IMG/VR virus record: IMGVR_UViG_3300049927_000163
Location: 1-64,000 of that record
Source of the DNA: a virus
Direction: 5' to 3' (one strand)
Length of the DNA: 64,000 bases
Positions 6,674 to 15,856 of this stretch are shown here, in pieces (the first letter of the stretch is position 1; every line of letters begins with the position of its first letter). The position numbers and the translations under genes are program-made. Under the pieces are notes generated by a model. The model was not told where the DNA came from and searched no databases. It worked only from the letters and a program-made list of their open reading frames with translations.

Positions 6674-8156
6674 AATCTTCAGCATTCAAATCTTTGATTT
6701 CATCATATAATTCAGGAGATTCATCTCTTGATAATTCCTTAAACTCCTCAAATAGTTTATTTGCAATTGGAAGTTGATTATTATTCAAAGCTCTGACAGT
6801 TTTTGCACCCAAATTTTGCATTCTTGGATCGGTAAGATATTTTGTTGCTATCTGTCTTGCCACTAACGGAGTTGTTGCAGCATAAAGCCAGGTATAATCT
6901 CCTGACCAAAGACCATAAAGAGCACTCATACCTTTTACATATAGCATCATATCAGCATGAGGAGGCGGACGTAATTGATTTCCAGTATTTAAAACATTTG
7001 AATATAGCTCATTTGCTAATCGGAAATCTTGTCCTAACTCAGGAGAAATTGCTTCTATAGCTTTTTTAGTCAATTCTTGTAGTTTACCAATTCTCTTTGG
7101 ATCACTGACTTCTTGATAAGCATGCTGATAAAACTTGATAAAATCGTCGCCTGTGCCTTTGCTATTTAATAAATCTTTAAAAACTGGATCTAATTGTTTC
7201 CTAAGACTTGGAGCCAGATCTTCGTATTCTGATACATATTTTTCAAAAAGATCAGGAATGATATTTTTATCTATCTGTTTTATAGCTTCTGGACTTTGTC
7301 TTAAATCATTATAAATATTTCCTACTGATTTCTTACTTGATTTAATTTTATCTTGTGTTCCTTGTCCTTTATAAGACCAACGAGCAAGGAATCTTCTAAA
7401 TTGACTATCTTGATGCAATGCAGGAGCAATTTCAGCATCACTTAAACCCATTCGTTTTGCAAAATCTATAATTTCTTGTTGTCTAGGATTTCTAATACTA
7501 CCTACTAACGCTTTAGAAAGATCTGGTGAAGCAAAGGCTGCTATTTCAGCAATAGTTTGCCCTGTTTCACTTCGTCCCAGTTTCTTTGCAGTTTCACCAG
7601 CTAAGGCAGCTATTCCTGTTCTTGCAAGATTTGATCCTATACCGCCTGGACCTGCTAAAACAGTAGGAGCTAACTTTGTTCCTCTTTTTATAGTTCCTTC
7701 AACAAAACCTTCATTTGCTGGATATCTTTTTTCTAAATCTTCATTTAAATTTTGTCTTTCTTCTTCAGTTTGAGGCTTAAAAGCTTTCTCTTTTTTCATC
7801 TCTTGGAATTCTTTAGGTGTAGTATCTACACCAAGAACTTGCCCAAATTGATTACCAGATTCACCGAAAGGATCTTCATTTATCAAAGATCCAATACTTT
7901 CTCCTAGACCAACGATACCCTGAATTGAACCCTGTTTTGCAGCATTAAAATATGATTGATACCAAGGAACATCTTCTTTGATGGGTTCTGCCATTGCAGC
8001 ATCAGCAAACTCTAGCTCTTCAGGTGTTGCTGCAAACTTAGACTTGCTTGCAGAAGTAGATTGCCTTGATTGTAGAGCCTGCCTTGGCTCTACTGTAGGC
8101 ATGCTCATTTTAGCAAATTCTAGTTCTTCTGGAGTTGCTGCAAATTGGCTTGTCAT
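6642..8156 (-). CDS. Internal virion/ejection protein (gp16-like position), module 1
   Basis: A 504-residue protein in the third place of the ejection trio. The N-terminus carries two copies of FAATPEELEFA (residues 5-15 and 41-51), separated by a Ser/Gln-rich linker. Residues 155-200 are a Gly/Ala-rich amphipathic stretch (VLAGPGGIGSN, ALAGETAKKLG) of the kind that can enter membranes. The remainder is helical and charged. By position and composition it corresponds to P22-type proteins that leave the head and cross the cell envelope during DNA injection. The module 2 counterpart is the longer 780-residue protein at 43933-46275. Confidence 0.65.
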   Translation of the reverse strand: MTSQFAATPEELEFAKMSMPTVEPRQALQSRQSTSASKSKFAATPEELEFADAAMAEPIKEDVPWYQSYFNAAKQGSIQGIVGLGESIGSLINEDPFGESGNQFGQVLGVDTTPKEFQEMKKEKAFKPQTEEERQNLNEDLEKRYPANEGFVEGTIKRGTKLAPTVLAGPGGIGSNLARTGIAALAGETAKKLGRSETGQTIAEIAAFASPDLSKALVGSIRNPRQQEIIDFAKRMGLSDAEIAPALHQDSQFRRFLARWSYKGQGTQDKIKSSKKSVGNIYNDLRQSPEAIKQIDKNIIPDLFEKYVSEYEDLAPSLRKQLDPVFKDLLNSKGTGDDFIKFYQHAYQEVSDPKRIGKLQELTKKAIEAISPELGQDFRLANELYSNVLNTGNQLRPPPHADMMLYVKGMSALYGLWSGDYTWLYAATTPLVARQIATKYLTDPRMQNLGAKTVRALNNNQLPIANKLFEEFKELSRDESPELYDEIKDLNAEDFIQETKSQKR

Positions 8157-9415
8157 TTGATATATTCCTGCACTTTATCATTCGGAAGTATGGTATAGCC
8201 TAACTGTTTTGCTCTTTCAATGGCTTTTTCTGGAGAACCGGTTTTCTTTAAAAATACCTGGAACATGTTTCTAGTGAGTGGAGTTCCTGTGGGAGCTTTT
8301 TTATTAGCCAATTTATAAAGTTCTTTTGTCCCTTTTTCCTTTTCATAGATAGTTCTAGTACGATAAGCCATCCGTTCTTGAATATCTTTTTGGATAGGTT
8401 CCATAGCTTTGAAAGTGCGGGCTTCAATATCTCCGCCTTCATAACCTTGTTTTTTCATATCTTCTTCAGCAAGTTGGTTATAAATTTCAGTTTCAGCTTT
8501 ATCCAGCGCGAGTTCTGCTTCAAGAGCTTCTTGTATAGTCATATTCGCCTCAAGCGTTTGACCTTTTGAAGCGAATGCTCCTGCCATAACTTTTTCAAGC
8601 CACATATTTTGAGCTTTTGCAGACACACGTGTTAAATTTGAGAATAGATTTTCCTTGATAGCTAAATTTAAAGCAGCACCACTTGGCGATCTAAAACCTG
8701 GAACATTAAATAAATCTGCAAGATAGTCTCCGCTAAACATACTTAGATCTTCGCTTTCTAGGGCAGTTCTAGCCAAATCTAAGGCATTTTGCTTTCTAGG
8801 AATAGATTGTCTAAGACCACTGACAGTTTTTCTGAAATCAGCTGATTTTTTTTCATTATAGTCTCTCTCAGACTCAAAAGCTCTACGCTTGTACTCTTCT
8901 CCTTTAACTTTTTGTTCTGCTTGTTTTTGCAAGATATTTGCAACAGGCGGATTTAAACCAGCTAACTCTTGAATAAATTGTTGCTTACGAATATTAGGAT
9001 CTTTCTGAGGCGGGTCTTGAGCAGGCATGTTACTGGAGAATTTAGACCGCACTCCCTGTTGAGACTGTCCTTGCATACCAGGTTGCGTTTGAGGCTGTCC
9101 TTGGCCTTGCATTTCATTGCCAAGGTTGGTTAAAGGCTGCGATCCAGTGTCAACTGCTTCTACATTGTCAATATCGTTATATTTGTCAACAAGTCCACTT
9201 GTACGTCTTTGCTTGTCAAATTTTAATATGGCATTAAAGTCACCTGATCGCGCAAGTATGCTTGATTTCTCAATATCAGGAGTATTGGGATCAGCAAAGC
9301 GCTGCATATCACTTTGTTGTTGCTGTTGAGCTTTAAGTTGAGCGTAACCTTGAGCTGCACCTAAAAATTGATTACCTATTCCCTCAGCTATCTCTGCTGG
9401 TGTTCGATATACCAT
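8153..9415 (-). CDS. Internal virion/ejection protein (second of trio), module 1
   Basis: A 420-residue protein that starts MVYRTPAEIAEGIGNQF. A Gln-rich helix follows (residues 28-40), then a Pro/Gln/Gly-rich linker (about 105-140) and a long charged helical C-terminal half. I chose the ATG at 9415 because it has an AGGGG Shine-Dalgarno sequence and lies 8 bases after the previous stop; a longer frame exists upstream. The gene overlaps the next by 4 bases (ATGA). The equivalent in module 2 is 46277-47320. Its role as a DNA-ejection protein is inferred from order and composition. Confidence 0.65.
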   Translation of the reverse strand: MVYRTPAEIAEGIGNQFLGAAQGYAQLKAQQQQQSDMQRFADPNTPDIEKSSILARSGDFNAILKFDKQRRTSGLVDKYNDIDNVEAVDTGSQPLTNLGNEMQGQGQPQTQPGMQGQSQQGVRSKFSSNMPAQDPPQKDPNIRKQQFIQELAGLNPPVANILQKQAEQKVKGEEYKRRAFESERDYNEKKSADFRKTVSGLRQSIPRKQNALDLARTALESEDLSMFSGDYLADLFNVPGFRSPSGAALNLAIKENLFSNLTRVSAKAQNMWLEKVMAGAFASKGQTLEANMTIQEALEAELALDKAETEIYNQLAEEDMKKQGYEGGDIEARTFKAMEPIQKDIQERMAYRTRTIYEKEKGTKELYKLANKKAPTGTPLTRNMFQVFLKKTGSPEKAIERAKQLGYTILPNDKVQEYIK

Positions 9416-9422
9416 AATACCC

Positions 9423-10181
9423 CTAAGATTGTAAACCCTGATTGACTGCATTACCTGTTTGAACGCCTATAGGAACACCTGCTGGTCCACCAGTTACACC
9501 ACCAACTACACCACCTGCTACAGGAAGTGCTATATTTGCAAATCTCTGGTAAGCGTTTGGACGAGGTGGAATTTGTCCTGCATTTTGAGATATAGTAGAT
9601 GCATTATTTCCAGCATTCGAAAGGTTTTGGTTAGCTCCTGATTGAGCATTGTATAAGTCACCAATAGTGTTATATTGCATTTGCTGTTGACGAGCGCGTT
9701 CTTCTTGAACTAGAGGAGCAAATTGAGCATTCAGGCCAAGATGTAGATTTGCACCTGCGGCAGCTAAGGCTTGGTTCAAGGCTGAAGAGGTTTTGCTTCC
9801 ACGGCCAAATTGATTCATGACATCAGGAAGTGTCTGCTGTTGGAAGTTAGCACGAGCATATTCAGCTACTGGATCAAAAACCTGTTTAGCTTGGTCATAG
9901 CCTTGCGTTCCTTGATAGGCCTTACCACCTACACCAAATTCACTTCGGAGTTGCTGGGATAGAGGATCTGTACCAGCTGCAAAGTCTTGAGTTCTCTGAA
10001 GTGCTTCTTTACGAAATGGAGCACCTTTCAAGTATTCTTTGGCGGCTTGTTTTTTTACCTTAAGATCTGCTTCTCTAGATGTATCTTTGTCGCCTTTAAG
10101 CTTTTTTATTAATTTTCCTGCTGCATTATAACCAAGACCAAATGTTGCAACCTTTCCTACTTTTTTACCTGCTTTTCCCAT
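9423..10181 (-). CDS. DNA injection/ejection protein (first of trio), module 1
   Basis: A 252-residue protein with a Lys/Gly-rich N-terminus, a central helical part (SSALNQALAAAG, then FAPLVQEERARQQQMQY) and a Gly/Val-rich hydrophobic C-terminus (ALPVAGGVVGGVTGG). The SSALNQAL segment is shared with the module 2 homologue at 47320-48090. Such proteins in P22-like phages travel with the DNA into the cell. Unlike the module 2 protein it has no S74 chaperone domain. Its start overlaps the stop of the acetyltransferase-like gene (TAATGG). Confidence 0.65.
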   Translation of the reverse strand: MGKAGKKVGKVATFGLGYNAAGKLIKKLKGDKDTSREADLKVKKQAAKEYLKGAPFRKEALQRTQDFAAGTDPLSQQLRSEFGVGGKAYQGTQGYDQAKQVFDPVAEYARANFQQQTLPDVMNQFGRGSKTSSALNQALAAAGANLHLGLNAQFAPLVQEERARQQQMQYNTIGDLYNAQSGANQNLSNAGNNASTISQNAGQIPPRPNAYQRFANIALPVAGGVVGGVTGGPAGVPIGVQTGNAVNQGLQS

Positions 10182-10630
10182 TATTCCTCCTTGTATTCCA
10201 TGGCCACATCTTTACAGCGCTTGAAGCCGAGACGTTCATAGAATTTAGCGTTTGTAGTCATCCAGATAGTCGTTTTGACTTTCATTCTGTTAGCAATTAA
10301 TTTCACAAATTCCACAGCTTTCTTCATCGCTTCACCTTTTTTCCAGTAAATCTTATCGATAGAGAAGGTGTTTACAAACATGCTGTGATCAAGTGGGTTT
10401 AAATCCATCCAGAGGTAGCCAACTATTTCCTTATCTGGGTTAATCAAGGCGTATATTAAGCTAAAAGGATTCTCTTCGTCTACGCATTCTTGTGCATATT
10501 TGTAAAAGTCATCTACAGAGAATGCGCGGCCTTTTACTTGCTCAACAAGATGCCTGGGAATAAGTTCTGGGAGGAGCAGCTTCATGAAGGTGAGGTCTTC
10601 AAGTGTGTAGACTTTCTCTTCAGTCATCAT
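10181..10630 (-). CDS. GNAT-like acetyltransferase fold protein, module 1
   Basis: A 149-residue protein with the outline of a GNAT domain: an N-terminal helix pair, a central strand pair (SLIYALINPDKEIVGYLWMDL), a helix of the cofactor-binding type (KGEAMKKAVEFVKLIAN), and a C-terminal FYERLGFKR motif typical of GNAT proteins. The canonical acetyl-CoA loop (Q/RxxGxG/A) is not clearly preserved, so activity is uncertain. Its conserved place between tail and ejection genes in both modules argues for a virion or assembly role rather than random cargo. Confidence 0.6.
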   Translation of the reverse strand: MMTEEKVYTLEDLTFMKLLLPELIPRHLVEQVKGRAFSVDDFYKYAQECVDEENPFSLIYALINPDKEIVGYLWMDLNPLDHSMFVNTFSIDKIYWKKGEAMKKAVEFVKLIANRMKVKTTIWMTTNAKFYERLGFKRCKDVAMEYKEE

Positions 10631-11067
10631 AGCTGAGTACCTACAATACGTATGTTGAAACCTGCTGTTATGCCAGCTCTATTATGTTTTATTTGGAAGT
10701 TTGTAGTAGTCGACGTGATAGTTAAGATATTGCCTGCCCAAGCACCAGTTCCAGCTTGGCTAGAGAGTAGGTTTACAACGCCTACAGCAGCATCAGATGA
10801 CTTGGTAAGTGCCCATACAGCTGTAGGTAGCGTTGACTCGATTCCTGAGACTAGAACCATAAAAGCACCGAATCTAGCAACATTAGGAATATCTGCAGCG
10901 GTATCTGATATTGGGATAGAGAATGCTGTAAAGTCTCTAGCATTTATATTAATGGCTATATCTTCATAAAGCCTTGTCAGATACTGTACAAAGGTCATTA
11001 TCTCTTGAGGCGATGGAACAATCGTGTCAGGAGATAAATAAGGTAGCTGAACATTGTTAAAACTCAT
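10627..11067 (-). CDS. Virion-associated protein after the tail nozzle, module 1
   Basis: A 146-residue protein with an N-terminal helical part (PSPQEIMTFVQYLTRLYEDI) and a beta-rich rest that ends in NIRIVGTQL. The module 2 gene in the same place (48526-49074) shares the layout, a short Pro-rich start and a helix followed by a beta-rich domain, but little sequence. A tail-tip, needle-like or knob-like component is possible from position alone. Both ends overlap the neighbours by 4 bases, so translation is probably coupled. Confidence 0.5.
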   Translation of the reverse strand: MSFNNVQLPYLSPDTIVPSPQEIMTFVQYLTRLYEDIAININARDFTAFSIPISDTAADIPNVARFGAFMVLVSGIESTLPTAVWALTKSSDAAVGVVNLLSSQAGTGAWAGNILTITSTTTNFQIKHNRAGITAGFNIRIVGTQL

Positions 11068-13388
11068 AAAAACATACCTGGAGTTAATCTACCCGCAGGT
11101 TCTGCCCATAATACCATACCAGCAATTACAAATTGTCCTCGCTGATTTATAAATGATGATGAGTCTATTTGTAAGCGTAAAAATTGCCCTGTAAGATTGA
11201 CATACATCCTTTTCCAAGCATAATCCTGATAGATGCTACCAGTTGCTGGCGAATCAAGAGTCATAGACTGAATGAGAGCAGGATTATTACTGTTATTTAT
11301 ATACCAACTTAATTGTAATACAATCTGTTCACCATTATCATTGTCAACAGTATAGGAGTTCCTGCCTACTTGATAATAAAAGTCTACATAACCAAATGTT
11401 GCTTTTTGACCCTGTTGGATAAAAGGGTTCCATCGCTTACTAACCATAGTGCTATCAATTAACTGACCACTAGATGGATCTGTAGTATCTATGACTTTAT
11501 CCATTTCAGCTTTGGCATCGTTAAGGTAATAGACGATACCATTTGTATCTCCACCTAGCATCCAGGGAACCAGATCTTGGTCTATAAGAGAGTTCCAAGT
11601 GAAAGTACATGCTTCCCATGTTGTAAATGCAGCTGCCAAATCATTCCATGTTACATCTGTATATGTCTTTGCAGATCCTATACAAGAGAGGGAAATATCA
11701 TAGGTAGACCAGGTCTCTTCTAGCCAGTTAAAGACTATGACTTTGTCACAATTTGTATTTGTAGTAGCTCTTTCATCTGAAGGATAGATCATCCAGCTTT
11801 GCTGGGTTTGATCGAACCTCTTTCCTTGACAAATTGCAAAACTATTTTCATCAATATCTGTATAGAGATCTATGGCATCTGGAACGTCATAACGATCTTT
11901 ATTAACTCCATCACATTTACATAGGCCTTTTGCACCCATTGACGTAGTGTATGTGTCATATTCAATAGATCCATATGGAGCATTTGTAGATTTAGTAGAG
12001 TTAATCTTGAAAAATCTGAATGGTGAAGAGACATTTCCTGTAGATCTAAATAAGAAACATGAATCTTCGAATTCAATGACTAAGGCATCTCTTAAGTATG
12101 AAGCTGACATAATCCAGTCACCAGTACTTGCAGAGATAAATGAACCGTTACCTGGGACATCTGCTGCAAAATTAGTAGGATTATGAGGGGCACTAGAGCG
12201 TATCATCTGACCATCAGGAAAGGAATTTCCTACAGTTGTAGGCCTAATGAGAAGGAGTGATTCATTATAGACTTTCACATCTAGAGTAGTCTTGATATCA
12301 TTTACAAACGCTTCCACATGAGCAAGAGTGATTCCAAGAGGAGGACGAGCTAGATTTGTGCCATCATACGTTGTAACTTGATCTACATTGTTTGTCATAT
12401 AAAGATGCGAAGTATCAGATTCTGAAGCTCGCCAGTTGACATAGTTAAATAGGTTTTTGAAGTCACCAGTGAAATAATCACCTTGAAGGCTAGAAGATAC
12501 TGTAAAAGTAGCTACTTCAGGAGCCACTAGATTTATGGTTATCACTCCTGTTGCATAGTTTACAGAAGCTGAAGCGATATTTGTTCCATCAGGTAAAGGA
12601 TTGCCACTATGAGTAAATCCGCCTGTACCATCATCTTCAATGGTAAAAGTGTTAAGAAGTGTTTCTTTCTTAACTATTACAGAATATGGAGCTAAATTTG
12701 TAAATCCAGTAGTGAGTGTAAATGGTCCAGTAAATGGAGGAGGTGGCGAAGTGAGAGTTGTAGTGTAATTTATCTGAGATATTGAGCTAACTGGATCAAA
12801 AAGCTGAGTTATGGTGTTGAATACTGCAAATCTTCTAGTGTCTGCTATCACTAGTCTATGAGCGTTTGTCTGTTCATTGATGAATTCAGTTATCATCATG
12901 ATAGGACGTTTTTGTGGAGTAGTTAGAGCATTTGGAGTATATGTATATTGTGCTACTATAGGATTTAAAGCTGGTATTGTAGCTGTTGTATTAAGATTCC
13001 AAACACCAGTAGAATAATCAATTGCTGAACCAGCTGCGGCAAGAGATCCAGATAAATTTCCTGTTGCTGTTGCAGTAGCAGTTTTTAAACCAGTCGATGT
13101 CAAAGCAGTAAAAGTAATAGTTCCTTCTATAGGAAAATTTGAAAGAATACCACTGTAGGTTGATCCACCATTTCCAGTAGCTACTATCTCATTGTCCTGA
13201 TATCTAATAGATCCAGTAAGGCCATAGACAGAAATACCGTTACGCTTTTGTACTTGACCACGGAACACATAGGAATTTACTAATGGATTCCATGCATCAT
13301 CCGGTTGCATCCAAGGCTGGGTGTATTGAAACTGTCCAGTCTGGAAGTTAGTGATAGCAAAGGGCTGATATCCTGAAGGAGCGCTCAT
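11064..13388 (-). CDS. Tail nozzle/DNA-stabilisation protein (gp10/gp12-type), module 1
   Basis: A 774-residue protein. The N-terminal signature PWMQPDDAWNPLVNSYVFRG followed by KRNGIS is the hallmark of podovirus nozzle proteins, which close the tail after DNA packaging. Repeated beta-propeller-like segments follow (MTNNVDQVTTYDG, LLIRPTTVG, ASYLRDALVIEFEDSCFLF). Two extra beta domains (about residues 65-150 and 215-300) make it about 100 residues longer than the module 2 homologue (49074-51083). The C-terminus PAGRLTPGMFL parallels PSGNRMIGG there. It overlaps both neighbours by 1-4 bases. Confidence 0.75.
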   Translation of the reverse strand: MSAPSGYQPFAITNFQTGQFQYTQPWMQPDDAWNPLVNSYVFRGQVQKRNGISVYGLTGSIRYQDNEIVATGNGGSTYSGILSNFPIEGTITFTALTSTGLKTATATATGNLSGSLAAAGSAIDYSTGVWNLNTTATIPALNPIVAQYTYTPNALTTPQKRPIMMITEFINEQTNAHRLVIADTRRFAVFNTITQLFDPVSSISQINYTTTLTSPPPPFTGPFTLTTGFTNLAPYSVIVKKETLLNTFTIEDDGTGGFTHSGNPLPDGTNIASASVNYATGVITINLVAPEVATFTVSSSLQGDYFTGDFKNLFNYVNWRASESDTSHLYMTNNVDQVTTYDGTNLARPPLGITLAHVEAFVNDIKTTLDVKVYNESLLLIRPTTVGNSFPDGQMIRSSAPHNPTNFAADVPGNGSFISASTGDWIMSASYLRDALVIEFEDSCFLFRSTGNVSSPFRFFKINSTKSTNAPYGSIEYDTYTTSMGAKGLCKCDGVNKDRYDVPDAIDLYTDIDENSFAICQGKRFDQTQQSWMIYPSDERATTNTNCDKVIVFNWLEETWSTYDISLSCIGSAKTYTDVTWNDLAAAFTTWEACTFTWNSLIDQDLVPWMLGGDTNGIVYYLNDAKAEMDKVIDTTDPSSGQLIDSTMVSKRWNPFIQQGQKATFGYVDFYYQVGRNSYTVDNDNGEQIVLQLSWYINNSNNPALIQSMTLDSPATGSIYQDYAWKRMYVNLTGQFLRLQIDSSSFINQRGQFVIAGMVLWAEPAGRLTPGMFL

Positions 13389-14071
13389 TAATTACCTATT
13401 GCAAAATAGTAAAATCCACCTGTCCATAAACCAGAATCACTTCTTGGAGTAAACCTATTTGCACTCACATCGGGTGTGCCAACATCACCTATATATATTG
13501 AATGTGAATTTGTACTATTTCGTATACCAGTTATTTGTACATTTATTGTTTGAGTTGCAAAAGGAGTTGGATAAGTAAAGTTTTTTCCGTCAACATCACC
13601 ACTTGTAGGAATTACTCTTCCCCATTTATATTCAAGACCATTTGGAAAAATAATATTGCCATAGTCAGTTGTAACACCATTACCATTACCCATAACATCT
13701 GGTCCAACATTAAATATACTTGCTTGTACTACACCGTTGCCTCCAGGAGTTCCAGCTTTCCAAATTGGTAGGCCACCACTTACACTAGCACTTGTAATCT
13801 GAGTTTCTGCAGATGAACTTGTGTAAAATAGTTCTGTTCGTCCAGCAACTGTCTTAATATAAACAGAACCTTGGCCAGCAGAAAGAACTGGTGTTGCAAT
13901 GACTTGAGGGAACCTTACCTGTTTATGATATCCACTTGTAGGCACTGAAGGACTTAAAGGAACATGATCCACTCCGAATATAATATTCATTTGCTGTGAA
14001 TTAACAAGAATTTCAGGGATATCATTTGATATCATATGTGGTAGATCTGGAACATTTGGATTATAAGTCAT
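13388..14071 (-). CDS. Small spike/fibre-like protein between adaptor and nozzle, module 1
   Basis: A 227-residue protein. The central part GSVYIKTVAGRTELFYTSSS resembles a short repeat domain common in phage appendages. The C-terminal 90 residues (IIFPNGLEYKWGR, then FYYFAIGN) look like the gp53-type tail fibre C-terminal domain, in which an F/LPNGL...WG motif precedes a beta sandwich. The module 2 counterpart (51083-51739) has the same ELFF segment and layout. It is probably a short fibre or collar appendage. Confidence 0.6.
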   Translation of the reverse strand: MTYNPNVPDLPHMISNDIPEILVNSQQMNIIFGVDHVPLSPSVPTSGYHKQVRFPQVIATPVLSAGQGSVYIKTVAGRTELFYTSSSAETQITSASVSGGLPIWKAGTPGGNGVVQASIFNVGPDVMGNGNGVTTDYGNIIFPNGLEYKWGRVIPTSGDVDGKNFTYPTPFATQTINVQITGIRNSTNSHSIYIGDVGTPDVSANRFTPRSDSGLWTGGFYYFAIGN

Positions 14072-14073
14072 AT

Positions 14074-14991
14074 TTAAAACCTTGGGATTGCCCTGGAACT
14101 ATCCAGTTGTTGTACATATCTACCAAGAGCTACTCTTTCAAATTCTTGGTATAGGTCATAGTTTTCTGCACGGGAATTACTGTCACCTCTATCAGCAAAT
14201 ATCTGTAGGGCCGCACCATATGCTATTAATTGGCCCCATTCCTGTAAGGATGGCGTCTCCTCAGTACCTGTAAGTTCAGATGGATTTATGAACCCTTGAA
14301 GACGAATCTTATAAACTGCATCTGGTATTGGACGTAGGGTAAAGTTAAATTCATCTCTATAGGGATCAGTGTAAAAGAGGATACCTCTAGGAATATTTGC
14401 TAGCATCGAACAGTATTTGATTACTATTGCTGCATTCAAAGCAGGAGGATTAGGAAATGAAATATTATATATTCCAGTTCCATAGTTTATAGCTCCAATC
14501 ACAGATACAAAATTATTTGTATTTGGATCTTGGTCACCAAATCCACCCTGTCCATCATCAACAAAAGTCTGAGTGTCACCATCAGTGATATAAACAGTTT
14601 CTTGGGCTATAGGTTGAGCCTGAGTTACTCCTGAGAAACCTACTGTAGTTCCATCGCCTGAGGCTACTGGATCTTGGTTATACTGCTGAGGCCAATGCTT
14701 CCAGAAGATGTCTGGATCTTGCTCATATGTGACTGGAAACCCATCAGCCCAAGCACATGGCTGATTAGTGAGAAATCTGCCTTGAAACTTGTACACATCC
14801 TGAAAAGGGATAGTGTAAAAGTCATAAAACTTGAGCTGGATCTGTTCCTTAAGCTCAAAGGGCATGATATACTTGTAATAATTATTAATATAATCCGTGA
14901 TCTGAAGATCGGTTAATTGATCTTGAGAGGGGGTTCCGGTAATGTTACGTACCTTAAGGATTATGTTAGTAAGGGTCCAGCCACTAGACAT
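14074..14991 (-). CDS. Head-to-tail adaptor protein (gp4/gp11-type), module 1
   Basis: A 305-residue protein with a conserved N-terminus (GWTLTNIILKVRNITG, then LTDLQITDYINNYYKY) and a C-terminus (TPSLQEWGQLIAYGAALQIF) shared with the module 2 protein at 51755-52627. This N-terminal helix followed by YINNYY is characteristic of the ring protein that joins portal and nozzle in short-tailed phages. The middle (residues 115-190) is a beta domain that ends in AIVIKYCSML. Placement directly before the spike and nozzle genes supports the call. Confidence 0.7.
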   Translation of the reverse strand: MSSGWTLTNIILKVRNITGTPSQDQLTDLQITDYINNYYKYIMPFELKEQIQLKFYDFYTIPFQDVYKFQGRFLTNQPCAWADGFPVTYEQDPDIFWKHWPQQYNQDPVASGDGTTVGFSGVTQAQPIAQETVYITDGDTQTFVDDGQGGFGDQDPNTNNFVSVIGAINYGTGIYNISFPNPPALNAAIVIKYCSMLANIPRGILFYTDPYRDEFNFTLRPIPDAVYKIRLQGFINPSELTGTEETPSLQEWGQLIAYGAALQIFADRGDSNSRAENYDLYQEFERVALGRYVQQLDSSRAIPRF

Positions 14992-15434
14992 TATCTACCT
15001 CTTATTGACTTACACTGATAGAGCGATTTGTATGAAGTGGGCATGCTCTTTGTCATACCAGATCTTTCATCAAACTTATCTTCATAGCCAAAAGTATGAC
15101 ATGAATTTGGGTCATGAGGATTAGTACCTTCAAGGTGATTGATCACTTCAATAGGAAGATCATATTCCTTGTCATGCATTAGCTTGTAAGACTTTAAGGG
15201 ATGCGTCTTTGAAGCATAGAAAAAGTCAAGAGGACGACCTGGATCTCTGTTATTTACAAACTTAATACGCTCATACTGAGGTCTATTGCTTGCAACTACG
15301 GCCACAACTTCTTTGTTAAAATGAATCTGATCTTCAGGTTCATCCATGACAGCTGTTGCTGTTGGAGCAAAAGATTGCATTGTAACAACAGGATCTTTTG
15401 TTTCTTTAGGAATTATTCTTTTTGGTCTTGCCAT
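14991..15434 (-). CDS. Virion-region protein upstream of the adaptor gene, module 1
   Basis: A 147-residue protein. Its second half (LKSYKLMHDKEYDLPIEVIN, then HLEGTNP, ending QCKSIRG) matches the 112-residue module 2 protein at 52636-52974 (FKKYTLMHGGKYKLPRKV, QHIESRNTP, FQCRQVF). The first 50 residues are extra and charged. No enzyme motif is seen. The conserved place between decoration and adaptor genes suggests a head-completion or assembly role. Confidence 0.6.
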   Translation of the reverse strand: MARPKRIIPKETKDPVVTMQSFAPTATAVMDEPEDQIHFNKEVVAVVASNRPQYERIKFVNNRDPGRPLDFFYASKTHPLKSYKLMHDKEYDLPIEVINHLEGTNPHDPNSCHTFGYEDKFDERSGMTKSMPTSYKSLYQCKSIRGR

Positions 15435-15446
15435 TTGTATACTCCA

Positions 15447-15806
15447 TTAAAGTATGTTTTCGAAAGGATCATAAGGCTCATGCCCTGCAATTATCAGAGC
15501 CTGCCCACCACTAATATATGTACTGAATACCGTGCTATTTATCGATACCGTGATGTTGTCCACGTCAGGGACGCTTAGGATCATTCCAATGAGTAAGTTC
15601 ATTTGGGACATGCCTTTGATTTGATGGAAACTTAGAGAAGTAATTCCAACATCAGCGGAAGTTGTAAACCCATGATTTATTATTGTTACCTTGGCCTCTG
15701 CGGCTTTGGTGATAAAAGAGATTGTCTTAACCGTATTAGGGAACTCAAAAGGAGATGGTGGTACTACCGATGGAGGATATGAGACCTTTTGGTTTTTGAC
15801 AGTCAT
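15447..15806 (-). CDS. Small decoration-like protein (single beta domain)
   Basis: A 119-residue protein. Residues 28-107 repeat the domain found in the neighbouring 236-residue protein: KAAEAKVTIINHGFTTSADVGITSLSF, then SQMNLLIGMI, then INSTVFSTYISGGQA. Its N-terminus is Pro-rich. It looks like a duplicated domain of the decoration protein that became a separate gene. Module 2 has only one gene of this kind. Confidence 0.55.
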   Translation of the reverse strand: MTVKNQKVSYPPSVVPPSPFEFPNTVKTISFITKAAEAKVTIINHGFTTSADVGITSLSFHQIKGMSQMNLLIGMILSVPDVDNITVSINSTVFSTYISGGQALIIAGHEPYDPFENIL

Positions 15807-15820
15807 TTGTAGCCTGTTGC

Positions 15821-15846
15821 AAAGTAGGGGATTTTAACCCCCCACA
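15821..15846 (-). terminator. Weak hairpin after the decoration gene, module 1
   Basis: Read on the minus strand, GTGGGGGGTTAAAATCCCCTAC can fold just after the decoration gene stop, followed by only a short T stretch. The equivalent place in module 2 has a stronger hairpin (52985-53012). Attenuation between the abundant capsid genes and later genes is plausible. Confidence 0.35.
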
Positions 15847-15856
15847 ATGACGTTAA

